This document shows positions 51,406 through 60,053 of a stretch of DNA of 64,000 nucleotides, in pieces. The notes under the pieces are model-generated. The model did no database searches. It was not told where the DNA came from and saw nothing but the letters and a program-made list of their open reading frames with translations. The stretch is from Bacteroidota bacterium (GTDB taxonomy: Bacteria; Bacteroidota; Bacteroidia; Bacteroidales; F082). The stretch lies in contig JAEWWJ010000101.1 of NCBI GenBank assembly GCA_023396415.1, positions 1 through 64,000 on the forward strand, in the 5' to 3' direction. The position numbers and the translations under genes are program-made. Numbering within the stretch: position 1 is the first letter of the stretch; each line of letters begins with the position of its first letter.

Positions 51406-52692
51406 CGCATACCCTGCTGTCAAAGCCGATTGTTGGATAAAAATCAAACTGTAGATATAAATAACGGTGAAGACTGTTAAAAATGTAATGCCGATCCAGC
51501 TCCAAATACGCAAATATAAAGGAGGTTGAAATGCTTTGTCAATGGCTGGCGCCATAATCACCTTATAGTTGAGGAAGGCCAAAATGGGTGCCGTAACAAA
51601 TGAAACACTGGTGGCAAAATCAACCATAAAACGCATGCTGCTACCTGAAAACCAAATCAGTAAAACAACACCAACAGATAAAACCACCAACCAAAAGAGA
51701 TATTTCGATACTATGAAGGGTTGTCTTTTTCCGGGAAAAAGTAGGCTCATGCTAAGGGCTAGGGTGCGCGGATAAACATCAGTAACAGTAATGGTGGTGC
51801 TAAGCATGGTGCTGAGGGCCGCCACCGCAATCACTATGTATGCCCACGATCCTATAGTAGAGGTGTACATATTGATCAGCTGGCCGGCAAAAACCGCTCC
51901 ACTTGGCGAAACAGAAACTCCAGTGCCATACATCACCAATGCGCCCAAAGCTAAAAAAGCGGCTGCAATAAGCATGGTGCCAAAATACCCAATTCTAAAC
52001 TCAATTAAAACCGCTTTCAAATCCGGCTTTTCCGTCATGTTCTTGTATTTGCTTTGGCTCCACAATGAGGTCCAAACAACAATGTCAATGGGAGCCGGCA
52101 TCCAGCCAATAAAAGCAATTAAAAACAGTAGATGTGTTTTGTTGAGAAAGTCAAAAGGTTGTGTTGCAATCAGTTCGCGTTGTGGTAAGTTGAGCGCGCC
52201 AACAACGGCAATCAGTGTTGAAATGGTCAGCAGTAAAATTACAATTTTGATCATCCTGTCAAGAATTTTCGCTTTGCCCGACATGAGAAAAAGCAGGGTC
52301 GCCAACACCAAAATGCTACTCAAAAGTTGCGCACTCATTTCGGTTCCTAACACATTGGCCAGTAGTCCTGCCGTAACCAGCGTTAAGGCGGCCTGAATAG
52401 GAAATACACTGATCAATGTGATGATGAAAAAGAGTAGCAAAATCCATTTTCCAGCCTCGTAGTAGGCATCCAAGAGGTTTTTTCCTGTGGCCAAAGTATA
52501 ACGACTGCCGATTTCGAAAAAAGGAAATTTGAGTAAGTTGGCCGCAAAAACAATCCACATCAACTCGAAACCAAAATCGGCTCCCGCCCGCGTAGATTGT
52601 ACCAAATGTGAAACGCCAATGGCCGCACCGGCATATAAAAGACCCGGACCCAGTAACTTATAATACTTTTTTAAAAGCTGTGTTTTTGCCAT
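51361..52692 (-). CDS. Nramp-like transporter with non-canonical metal site
   Basis: A 443-residue protein with about eleven membrane helices in the Nramp fold. The first helix aligns with MntH through GPGLL and the later AGA, but the metal-binding DPGN is replaced by G26-V-S-H29 (AGAAIGVSHLVQSTRAGA). In the sixth helix the usual MPH reads MPAP (GWMPAPIDIVVW). Canonical Nramp proteins use the Asp and Asn of DPGN and the Met of MPH to bind Mn or Fe, so this member probably carries something else. I start at ATG 52692; ATG 52701 is possible. Its start lies inside aroE and its end inside the convergent regulator gene. It is last in a five-gene operon. Confidence 0.85.
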   Translation of the reverse strand: MAKTQLLKKYYKLLGPGLLYAGAAIGVSHLVQSTRAGADFGFELMWIVFAANLLKFPFFEIGSRYTLATGKNLLDAYYEAGKWILLLFFIITLISVFPIQAALTLVTAGLLANVLGTEMSAQLLSSILVLATLLFLMSGKAKILDRMIKIVILLLTISTLIAVVGALNLPQRELIATQPFDFLNKTHLLFLIAFIGWMPAPIDIVVWTSLWSQSKYKNMTEKPDLKAVLIEFRIGYFGTMLIAAAFLALGALVMYGTGVSVSPSGAVFAGQLINMYTSTIGSWAYIVIAVAALSTMLSTTITVTDVYPRTLALSMSLLFPGKRQPFIVSKYLFWLVVLSVGVVLLIWFSGSSMRFMVDFATSVSFVTAPILAFLNYKVIMAPAIDKAFQPPLYLRIWSWIGITFLTVFTVIYIYSLIFIQQSALTAGYALKINDELCKVLIRF

Positions 52693-53429
52693 ACTTCCCA
52701 TGATTTGGAGGCTTGTTGAACAAACATTTCTTGTCCGTTGATGGTGACTGCACCCCTTTGCTTTCCTTCTTTGAGAAAAATCGTTTCAGCGGGATTGTAA
52801 ATCAAATCCATTAATATATGGTCTTTTCCAATGGATTGATAGGGAATTTTGGGAGCATCGTCAAGATGTGGAAACATACCTAAAGGGGTGGTGTTGATAA
52901 TGATTTCAAACTCTTCGATGAGTTGCGGTGTGATCTCATTGTAGGTGAGTTCATCACTTTTAAGTCCAGTTCTACCTACCGATTTGAAAATAATACCGTT
53001 TTTTCGCAGCAAATAGCGCACCGCCCGAGCGGCACCTCCCGTACCCAAAATCAAAGCCTTTTTTTTGTTTGGAACTTGAATCACCTTTTGAAGGCTTTTT
53101 TCAAAACCAAAAGCATCGGTGTTAAAGCCTCTTAAAATGGTTTTTTCTTTCTTTTGAACCACGGCAATGGCGTTCACCGCACCAATCATTTTGGCATCAA
53201 AATCAATCTCATCAAGAAAAGGCAACACCTCTTGCTTATAAGGAATAGTAACATTCAGACCTTTCAAGTCGGGATTGTTTTGCAGCAAAACCGGCAGTTC
53301 ATGGATCGTTTTTAGCTCAAACAATTTGTAACTTGCGTTGATTTTGTTCACGTCAAAAAAGGTTGTAAAAAACTGTTTTGACTGGCTATGCGCAAGCTTT
53401 TTGCCAATCAACCCGTATAAATCGGCCAT
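52671..53429 (-). CDS. aroE: Shikimate dehydrogenase
   Basis: NADPH-dependent reduction of 3-dehydroshikimate in the chorismate pathway. It opens ADLYGLIGKKLAHSQSKQFF with the substrate-binding S-x-S region. NVTIPYK supplies the catalytic Lys, GFNTDAFGF the partner Asp, and GTGGAARAVRYLL the NADP loop. The start ATG 53429 gives 252 residues; the longer frame reaches into DUF368. Only two bases separate it from the DUF368 stop, and its 3' end overlaps the Nramp-like start. Confidence 0.95.
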   Translation of the reverse strand: MADLYGLIGKKLAHSQSKQFFTTFFDVNKINASYKLFELKTIHELPVLLQNNPDLKGLNVTIPYKQEVLPFLDEIDFDAKMIGAVNAIAVVQKKEKTILRGFNTDAFGFEKSLQKVIQVPNKKKALILGTGGAARAVRYLLRKNGIIFKSVGRTGLKSDELTYNEITPQLIEEFEIIINTTPLGMFPHLDDAPKIPYQSIGKDHILMDLIYNPAETIFLKEGKQRGAVTINGQEMFVQQASKSWEVWQKHSF

Positions 53430-53431
53430 GT

Positions 53432-54364
53432 TTATTGTGATTCTGTTTTTATTACAGCGCTTTTTTCGACCAACCAAATGGTTAAAATACCGGCAATTAC
53501 CAAAGCAATGGCCACCATTTCGTTGGTGCCAAATTGTTCAGGTAAAACGCTTATATATCTTTCAACCAATGGTTTACCTTTTTTTATTATTTGTCCTCCA
53601 GCCGAATCAAGAACGTAAACAGTTTCTTTCCATGGCCAAATTACGCCGAGAGAGCCAAAAATGAAACCGGTAAGTGAAGCAATGGTTTGATTTTTAAATG
53701 TTTTGAACAACCACGAAAGGATGTGGGAAAATAAAATTAAACCCACTACCATTCCGACCAGCACAGGCGTTAATATTTTCATATCCAAGTTGTTGACGGC
53801 TTCAATGGCCACCAATTGGTAGTTTCCCATCAAGAGGAGTACAAACGAGCCCGAGATACCCGGTAAGATCATACTGCAAACAGCCACCGTACCGCAGAGA
53901 ATAAGGTAGAAAAAATCTCTGTTTTCGGCGGCAGGCGACAAAAAAGTGATGGCAATGGCAACTCCGGCACCAATAGAGAAACTTAGAACTGCCGAAAAGG
54001 TCCATTTTTCAACTGTTATTCCTACATAATAAACACTGGCTAAAATCAGTCCAAAAAAGTAAGCCCAAATGAAAACAGGATAATGCGTGAAGAGAAAATC
54101 AAAAATCCTGGCCAAACTAAAGATGGCAATTCCCACTCCGGCAAAGACCCTGACCAAAAACCAAAAGTCAATTTTTTTGGAAAACGCATTCCAATTGCCT
54201 GCAAACAGCCACTTGAGTGCCACTAAGTCAATGGATTTTATAGCGTTGATGAGCCGTTCAAAGATTCCGGTAATGAGCGCAATGGTCCCACCCGAAACTC
54301 CTGGAATGATATTGGCAGCACCCATGGCCACGCCTTTTACTATTTGTTGTAGATTTTCTTTCAT
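53432..54364 (-). CDS. DUF368 polytopic membrane protein
   Basis: A 310-residue inner-membrane protein with about eight helices. The conserved opening is GVAMGAANIIPGVSGGTIALITGIFE, and a second related motif, SMILPGISGSFVLLLMGNY, lies near residue 165, consistent with an inverted-repeat fold. DUF368 proteins of some bacteria have recently been implicated in recycling undecaprenyl phosphate (PopT-type), so a lipid-carrier flippase is a reasonable hypothesis. It is tightly spaced between aldehyde dehydrogenase (8 bases) and aroE (2 bases). Confidence 0.92.
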   Translation of the reverse strand: MKENLQQIVKGVAMGAANIIPGVSGGTIALITGIFERLINAIKSIDLVALKWLFAGNWNAFSKKIDFWFLVRVFAGVGIAIFSLARIFDFLFTHYPVFIWAYFFGLILASVYYVGITVEKWTFSAVLSFSIGAGVAIAITFLSPAAENRDFFYLILCGTVAVCSMILPGISGSFVLLLMGNYQLVAIEAVNNLDMKILTPVLVGMVVGLILFSHILSWLFKTFKNQTIASLTGFIFGSLGVIWPWKETVYVLDSAGGQIIKKGKPLVERYISVLPEQFGTNEMVAIALVIAGILTIWLVEKSAVIKTESQ

Positions 54365-54372
54365 ATTGGTGT

Positions 54373-55749
54373 TTATCGTAAAATCATTTTAATGAGTTTC
54401 AATTTGTTCTTAAATGGTGGATAGCGCAGCGGAATGTCGAGCCATGTAGCCCGGTGCATTACCGATTTTAGATGAGAAAATGCTTTAAATCCAGTTTCGC
54501 CATGATAACTTCCAATGCCACTGTAACCCGCTCCACCAAAGGGTAGTGCGTTGTTGGTAAAGTGCATAATGGTGTCGTTCACTGTCACACCGCCTGCGCT
54601 GGTTTGAGTTAAAATTGCGTTTAACTTTTTTTTGTCGTGCGTAAAAACGTACATCGCCAGTGGCTTAGGCTTTTGGCGTATAAATGCGATGGCTTCCTGC
54701 CAATGTGTAAAGCTGATGACAGGTAAAAGTGGTCCGAAAATTTCCTCTTGCATCAAAGCAGAATCCAAGTCGGGCTGCGCAATGATGCTGAGCGAAACAA
54801 AACGCTCGTCCGGTACAACCCGGCCACCAAAAACCAGTCGGCCTTGCGTAAGCAAATGCTGCATCCTTACAACATGGGCTCCGTTGATCATTCGAGGATA
54901 ATCAGGATTTTGTAAAACGTTCTCGCCAAACATAGCGAGGGCAGCCTTTTCCATTTCTCGAATCAGCGCATCATGCACCGTTGCTTCTACTAAAACATAA
55001 TCAGGTGCTATGCAGGTTTGTCCGGCATTGATGCTTTTGCCCCAGATGATGCGTTTGGCAGCGAGTGCAAGATTTACTGTTTTGTCAACAAAAGCTGGAC
55101 TTTTACCACCAAGTTCGAGCACAACAGGGGTCAGATTTTCTGCTGCGGCTTTCATTACCAATTTCCCAACCCGCGGACTGCCCGTGAAAAAAATCATGTC
55201 GAAGTGCTGTTCCAACAATACTTTACTTGTTTCAACATCGCCGTTTACTACCTTGATGTACTGCTCTTTGAATGCCGCGTTGAGAAGCTTTTCCAGTATT
55301 TGCGAAGTTGCCTGACTAATTTCCGAGGGCTTCACTATGGCGCAATTGCCGGCTGCTATTGCCGCAATTAAAGGTGCAATGGCGAGTTGAAAAGGATAGT
55401 TCCATGGTGCAATAATCAAACAAACACCATGAGGCTCGGGAACAATACGGCTCTTTGAAGGAAAAGATGCCAAAGGATCGGAAACACATTTAGATTTTGC
55501 CCATCGCTTTGTATTTTTGATAAAATGCCCGATTTCTTCAAGCACAATGCCTATTTCAGTGGCATAAGCCTCAAAATCCGATTTGCCCAAATCAGTGAAC
55601 AAGGCTTGGGTAATTTTTTTTTCGTTGTCGAGAATAAGCTTCTTTAGTTTTTTTAATTGGTTTATCCTAAAGGTGATAGCTTGTGTTTCTCCGGTAGCGT
55701 AATATTCTTTCTGTTTGCGTATTAAGTCCGAAATATTTCCGTTTGGCAT
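54373..55749 (-). CDS. Class 3-type aldehyde dehydrogenase
   Basis: NAD(P)-dependent oxidation of an aldehyde to the acid. APWNYPFQLAIAPLIAAIAAGN and KPSEISQATS mark the cofactor site. The catalytic base Glu212 lies in VLELGGKSPAF and the nucleophile Cys246 in NAGQTCIAPDY, 34 residues apart as in class 3 enzymes. Length 458 is standard. Substrates of this class include fatty and aromatic aldehydes; the specificity is unknown. It is second in the TPR-aroE operon. Confidence 0.94.
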   Translation of the reverse strand: MPNGNISDLIRKQKEYYATGETQAITFRINQLKKLKKLILDNEKKITQALFTDLGKSDFEAYATEIGIVLEEIGHFIKNTKRWAKSKCVSDPLASFPSKSRIVPEPHGVCLIIAPWNYPFQLAIAPLIAAIAAGNCAIVKPSEISQATSQILEKLLNAAFKEQYIKVVNGDVETSKVLLEQHFDMIFFTGSPRVGKLVMKAAAENLTPVVLELGGKSPAFVDKTVNLALAAKRIIWGKSINAGQTCIAPDYVLVEATVHDALIREMEKAALAMFGENVLQNPDYPRMINGAHVVRMQHLLTQGRLVFGGRVVPDERFVSLSIIAQPDLDSALMQEEIFGPLLPVISFTHWQEAIAFIRQKPKPLAMYVFTHDKKKLNAILTQTSAGGVTVNDTIMHFTNNALPFGGAGYSGIGSYHGETGFKAFSHLKSVMHRATWLDIPLRYPPFKNKLKLIKMILR

Positions 55750-55784
55750 CTTCTTTTTTTGCTGTTTGTTGTTGAAATCATGCG

Positions 55785-57209
55785 CTATGGCAACAGGTTT
55801 TTCATTTTGTAGTGCAAAATCAGATCGAATATTTTTGTGTTTTCTCTTGCAGAAGGCAGATATTCAAAAAGTTCATCCACGGCTTCAACATCGAGTTCGA
55901 GGGCTGATTCCAAAAAATATAAAGCTTGAATGATTCCTTTATTTAATAACAAGAGAGCCACGAGCCGATAAAAAAGACTGGCGTTTTTGGGTTGATGAAT
56001 CAATCCGGTTTTGATGATTTGAATGGCCTTTTCTTTGTTGTCCATCAAATAGTACATATTGGAATATTCCAACCATAAATCTTGATCTAAAGGATCAAGC
56101 TCTTCAACGCGCATAAAATGCTCCTTGGCCTTCTCAAATTTTTTCAATTTAATGAAATAATCAGCGGCAATAAGGTGAAACTCGGTGTTGAGGCTGTCAA
56201 TTTCAAGTGCTTTCTCGATACAAGCTATCGCTTGTTTCACTTTACCCATTTCGTAATAAACAACGCTTTGTCCGGCCCAGGCATCGGGTAAAAACTCGTC
56301 CATTTCCACAGCCCTCTTAAAATATTGGAGTGCCTCATCGTATTCTTGAAGTTTTTCGTGACATTCACCCAAGTAGCACAAGGTAAGCGCGTCGGCTTTT
56401 TCAATGAGTTCTGATTCGTGGTAGAGTTCGATGGCTTTGCGTGGATTACCCATCATCACATAGGTTTGCGCCATATTGGTGTAGGCGGGCAAATAGGTTT
56501 CGTCAATGGCAATGACAAACTCAAACGCGTCTACGGCTTTTTCATACAATTCCAAATGGTGGTACGACAATCCTAAGTTAAACCAAGAAGCAATACTCTC
56601 CGGATGCTTATCAATATACCCCGTAAAAAACTCGACCGACGCTTCTAATTTGGAGGCCATTTCGTAACACATGCCAATCTCAAACAATAATTGTTCAGGA
56701 TAATCACTGATTTCCAAAGCTTTAAAAAGATAATCAAGGGCCGAATCAAATGCGCCCATATTTTCGTACTCAAAGGCAATGGTGGAATAAATATCTTCCA
56801 TTTCATCCTCATCCACGATAACAAGTGCTTTTTCGTACTCTGCAACAGCCTTGTTAAAATCCAACATCATGCTGTAAACAGAGCCTTTGGTCAATAAAAT
56901 ATCCACATCCGAGGGTTCGGTTTTGGCTATTTCGTCCAAAAGGCTCAAAGCATTGATAAATTTTCCATCGGCAGCCATTTGACGTGCCGACATGATTTTT
57001 AAACGGTGATTGTATGGGTGCATCTCCATAGAGATACGCAACGCCAACCGTGCTTTTTCATCGTTAAGGGTCATTTGAAAATACTCAATGAGCATCTCAA
57101 ATTCCTCAGAATCAAAGTAGGTGTCGGAATCGCTACGCATCATCGCGTCGAACCGCTCAGCCAATTCCTCAACCTTAAAATCATCTTCCCATTGAAAATC
57201 TTCGCTCAT
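55785..57209 (-). CDS. Tetratricopeptide-repeat protein
   Basis: A 474-residue protein made almost wholly of TPR units, about eleven, from residue ~80 onward. Examples are ALDYLFKALEISDYPEQLLF, AWAGQSVVYYEMGKVKQAIAC and HLIAADYFIKLKKFEKAKEHF. The N-terminus is acidic (SEDFQWEDDFKVEELAERFD). No signal peptide is visible, so it is probably a cytosolic scaffold. It is the first gene of the operon; a -7 promoter element lies 30 bases upstream. The partner is unknown. Confidence 0.92.
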   Translation of the reverse strand: MSEDFQWEDDFKVEELAERFDAMMRSDSDTYFDSEEFEMLIEYFQMTLNDEKARLALRISMEMHPYNHRLKIMSARQMAADGKFINALSLLDEIAKTEPSDVDILLTKGSVYSMMLDFNKAVAEYEKALVIVDEDEMEDIYSTIAFEYENMGAFDSALDYLFKALEISDYPEQLLFEIGMCYEMASKLEASVEFFTGYIDKHPESIASWFNLGLSYHHLELYEKAVDAFEFVIAIDETYLPAYTNMAQTYVMMGNPRKAIELYHESELIEKADALTLCYLGECHEKLQEYDEALQYFKRAVEMDEFLPDAWAGQSVVYYEMGKVKQAIACIEKALEIDSLNTEFHLIAADYFIKLKKFEKAKEHFMRVEELDPLDQDLWLEYSNMYYLMDNKEKAIQIIKTGLIHQPKNASLFYRLVALLLLNKGIIQALYFLESALELDVEAVDELFEYLPSARENTKIFDLILHYKMKNLLP

Positions 57210-57239
57210 GTTTTGTCTTTCTTATCCTTATTAGCATTG

Positions 57240-57255
57240 CAAAAGTAATACTTTT
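57240..57255. promoter_or_regulatory. -7 promoter element within a palindrome before the TPR operon
   Basis: On the minus strand TACTTTTG (57247-57240) is an exact -7 box for the TPR operon. It lies in AAAAGTA-A-TACTTTT, a perfect inverted repeat (57241-57255). The gap 57210-57632 otherwise holds AT-rich sequence and the glmM promoter. Confidence 0.5.
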
Positions 57256-57604
57256 ACGCCAACGGGTATTTTTAGAACGTTTTTCCTACACAGCCACTGG
57301 TTTGAACCCTTTTTCTAAATCCCTCAAAATGAAGGATGAAGAGTAATAAGTTCTTGTCAAGTGGCTTTTTATTTGTGATTTTTTAAAACGTAAAGATAAG
57401 CTACTCTTACATCTTGCATGGGGCAATAATTTTCTTTTTATCAACTTTTTTCAAATGCACTTTTGTTAATAGCCAGCGGGCGATACATTTTGATTTCTGT
57501 TGTTAAAAAATAACAACAGGAAAAACTTTCATTCCGAGTTGGTTGGCTTTTGGTCAACCGACTTTTTTCTTTCAAATGATGCGTTATACTCTTTTAAGTT
57601 TGGA

Positions 57605-57612
57605 TACATTTG
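57605..57612 (+). promoter_or_regulatory. -7 promoter element of glmM
   Basis: TACATTTG, an exact TAnnTTTG match, 20 bases before the ATG at 57633. It lies inside the longer reading frame that begins at 57543 and supports the shorter start. Confidence 0.55.
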
Positions 57613-57632
57613 CAGCTCTTAAAACAGATAGG

Positions 57633-59024
57633 ATGACACTTATTAAATCTATTTCGGGCATCAGAGGAACCATCGGAGGAACTTCGGGAGATAATTTAAC
57701 GCCTCTCGATATTGTTCAGTTTACCGCTGCCTTTGTTCTGCTCATGAGAAAAAACAAATCTGAAAACCACAGGATGAGGGTGGTAGTAGGACGTGATGCC
57801 CGTGTTTCGGGCGAAATGGTGAACCATTTGGTTTGCGGAACACTCATGTCGTTGGGTGCAGATGTTTTTGATGTGGGCCTGTCAACCACCCCAACGGTTG
57901 AGATTGCGGTGCCAGGGCTTCGTGCCGATGCAGGCATCATCCTCACAGCAAGTCATAATCCGGCACAGTGGAACGCTTTGAAGCTTCTCAATGAAAAAGG
58001 TGAATTTATTTCTGCCTCCGAAGGCAATGAATTGCTTCAAATAGTTGAAAACAAAGATTTTATTTTTAACGATGTTAGTCAATTGGGCTCTTACAGCAAA
58101 TCGCATGGTTGGATTGATAAGCACATCCAAATGGTAATGGATCTCCCTTTGGTGGATGCTGAAGCCATACGCTGCGCGGGCTTTAAAGTGGCTGTTGATG
58201 CTGTAAATTCAACGGGCGGCATTGCCATTCCGGCGCTTTTGCGTGCCTTAGGCGTAGAGGTGGTTCACGAGCTGCACTGCACGCCAAATGGTCTTTTTCC
58301 GCACAATCCCGAGCCATTGCCTGAGCACTTAACGGAACTTTCGGCCTTGGTTCGAAAAACCAAAAGCGATCTCGGCTTCGTGGTAGATCCTGATGTGGAT
58401 CGTCTGGCAATTGTTGATGAAAATGGAGATATGTTTGGCGAAGAGTACACCCTCGTGGCGGTGGCCGATTATGTTTTGAGCCGACAAAAAGGAAACACGG
58501 TTTCAAACCTGTCCTCAACACGGGCCTTGTCCGATATCGCTAACAAGCACGGCGTGCAATATTTTGCTTCTGCCGTGGGCGAAGTCAATGTGGTTGAAAT
58601 GATGAAAGAAAAAAAAGCTGTGATAGGCGGCGAGGGCAATGGAGGTATTATTTATCCCGAACTGCATTACGGCCGCGACGCCTTAGTAGGTATCGCCCTG
58701 TTTTTAACCCATCTCACCGTTGAGGCCAAATCATGCTCCGATTTGCGAAAGAGCTATCCGCACTACCATATCTCTAAGAATAAAATCAGCCTCTCCGCCG
58801 AAACCGATGTTGATCAGCTCTTGCTTGAAATTGCTGAAGATTTTAAACATGAGCAGGTGAGCACCATTGATGGGGTCAAGATAGATTTTGCTGAAGGATG
58901 GGTGCATTTGCGAAAGTCGAATACCGAACCTATCATCCGTGTGTATGCCGAAGGCAAAAGCCAAGATGAAGCCGATGCAATGGCCAATAAACTTTTGCAC
59001 TGGATGGAGCAGCGTAAAAGCTGA
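57633..59024 (+). CDS. glmM: Phosphoglucosamine mutase / phosphohexomutase
   Basis: Alpha-D-phosphohexomutase, most likely converting glucosamine-6-P to glucosamine-1-P for peptidoglycan and LPS precursors. It opens LIKSISGIRGTIGG, has the phosphoserine loop ILTASHNPAQWN with Ser107, the metal loop DPDVDRLAIVDENG, the sugar-binding GGEGNGGIIYP and the C-terminal phosphate site RKSNTEPIIRVYAEG. The start at ATG 57633 gives 463 residues, the common length. The call of GlmM over phosphomannomutase rests on length and opening motif. Confidence 0.9.
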   Translation: MTLIKSISGIRGTIGGTSGDNLTPLDIVQFTAAFVLLMRKNKSENHRMRVVVGRDARVSGEMVNHLVCGTLMSLGADVFDVGLSTTPTVEIAVPGLRADAGIILTASHNPAQWNALKLLNEKGEFISASEGNELLQIVENKDFIFNDVSQLGSYSKSHGWIDKHIQMVMDLPLVDAEAIRCAGFKVAVDAVNSTGGIAIPALLRALGVEVVHELHCTPNGLFPHNPEPLPEHLTELSALVRKTKSDLGFVVDPDVDRLAIVDENGDMFGEEYTLVAVADYVLSRQKGNTVSNLSSTRALSDIANKHGVQYFASAVGEVNVVEMMKEKKAVIGGEGNGGIIYPELHYGRDALVGIALFLTHLTVEAKSCSDLRKSYPHYHISKNKISLSAETDVDQLLLEIAEDFKHEQVSTIDGVKIDFAEGWVHLRKSNTEPIIRVYAEGKSQDEADAMANKLLHWMEQRKS

Positions 59025-59099
59025 AAATAAATTGAAAATGAAGCGCGTCGGCAATTTGTTCAACAAAATAATTTAAATTGCACCCAAAATCATTTGCCT

Positions 59100-59375
59100 A
59101 TGAAAAGGAAAGGCAAGAAAAAAAGCCGTTACAAGAAAGTTAAGTTCAAAGAGGTGAGGTTTAAACTGTCGGAAAAACAGTACCGCTCGCTTCTCAATTA
59201 TTGTAAGTTGCGCCATACCACTACCATCAAGTTGATAAAGAAAAGCATTGACAAATATATCAATAGCTTTGACGAACCACCTGCAAAGGAATATTTTATC
59301 TCACCGCGGCAGTTGGATCTCTTTGCCGATGAAAGCAGTTTTGGCCCTGAAAAAGCAGAAGACAAAAAAGCTTAG
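59100..59375 (+). CDS. Small basic protein with a possible ribbon-helix-helix fold
   Basis: A 91-residue protein not assigned to a known family. It starts with a strongly basic tail (KRKGKKKSRYKKVK). It continues as a strand, VRFKLSE, then two helices, KQYRSLLNYCKLRHTT and TIKLIKKSIDKYINSF. The spacing suits a MetJ/Arc-type ribbon-helix-helix, so DNA binding is possible (inference). The acidic tail contains SPRQLDLFADE. I start at ATG 59100. Its stop overlaps the convergent recR stop by four bases. Confidence 0.65.
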   Translation: MKRKGKKKSRYKKVKFKEVRFKLSEKQYRSLLNYCKLRHTTTIKLIKKSIDKYINSFDEPPAKEYFISPRQLDLFADESSFGPEKAEDKKA

Positions 59376-59983
59376 TTGGTCGCGAAAAGTGTTCTGTTGA
59401 GAATGGATCGCCCCAGTGTAATTTCATCGGCATATTCCAAAGCGTCGCCAATAGCAATACCCTTGGCAATGGAGGTTACTTTCAGTTTTTCGTTTTGAAT
59501 CATGCGGAAAATATAGTAACCCGTGGTGTCGCCTTCAATGGTGGTTGGCAAAGCCAAAATTACTTCTTTAATATCTTCACTTTGAAGCCGCTGTACTAAG
59601 CTGGCAATATGTAAATCAGATGGCGAAATGCCCTCTACCGGACTGATAACTCCGCCCAAAACATGATACAAGCCATTGAAACTAGATGTGCGTTCAATGG
59701 CCATTACATCGCGCATATCTTCAACAACACATAAAGTGTTTTCATCGCGCCGCGGATTTAAACAAATACTGCAAGTTTCTTGGTCGGAAATGTTGTGGCA
59801 ACGTTTACAGAAACGAATGTTTTCTTTAAGTTGCGTGAGCGATCGGGCCAAGGCTTCGGTGCGATGCCCCTCTTCTTTTAAAAGGTGCAACGCCAAACGT
59901 AACGCGGTTTTTTTGCCAATGCCGGGCAATCGCGACAACTCATTCACGGCATTTTCTAACAGTATGGAAGAATATTCAATCAA
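59372..59983 (-). CDS. recR: Recombination protein RecR
   Basis: Partner of RecO/RecF in loading RecA at gaps. It has the N-terminal helix-hairpin-helix LSRLPGIGKKTALRLALHLL, the zinc motif FCKRCHNISDQETCSIC, the Toprim acidic motif VVEDMRDVMAIE, and the C-terminal Walker-like IPKGIAIGD-type loop (SIAKGIAIGDALEYADE). Length 203 is normal. It is divergent from the YwqK-type gene at 60054. Confidence 0.96.
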   Translation of the reverse strand: MIEYSSILLENAVNELSRLPGIGKKTALRLALHLLKEEGHRTEALARSLTQLKENIRFCKRCHNISDQETCSICLNPRRDENTLCVVEDMRDVMAIERTSSFNGLYHVLGGVISPVEGISPSDLHIASLVQRLQSEDIKEVILALPTTIEGDTTGYYIFRMIQNEKLKVTSIAKGIAIGDALEYADEITLGRSILNRTLFATN

Positions 59984-60025
59984 ATCTAACGTTTTGGCAA
60001 AATTAGGATATTTCTTTGTGCTTCG

Positions 60026-60033
60026 TATTTTTG
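60026..60033 (+). promoter_or_regulatory. -7 promoter element of the second YwqK-type gene
   Basis: TATTTTTG, an exact TAnnTTTG match, 20 bases before the ATG at 60054. It lies within the longer frame overlapping recR and supports the shorter start. Confidence 0.55.
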
Positions 60034-60053
60034 CAAATCAATCAATCAGCAAT

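Noticed and set aside
51791..52396. Open frame of 201 codons on the plus strand
   Set aside because: It is fully antisense to the Nramp-like gene. It arises from the low-complexity membrane-helix codons and has no protein-like motif or promoter.
59676..60053. N-terminal extension of the second YwqK-type protein over recR
   Set aside because: It is antisense to recR. A -7 promoter element and a proper signal peptide place the start at 60054.
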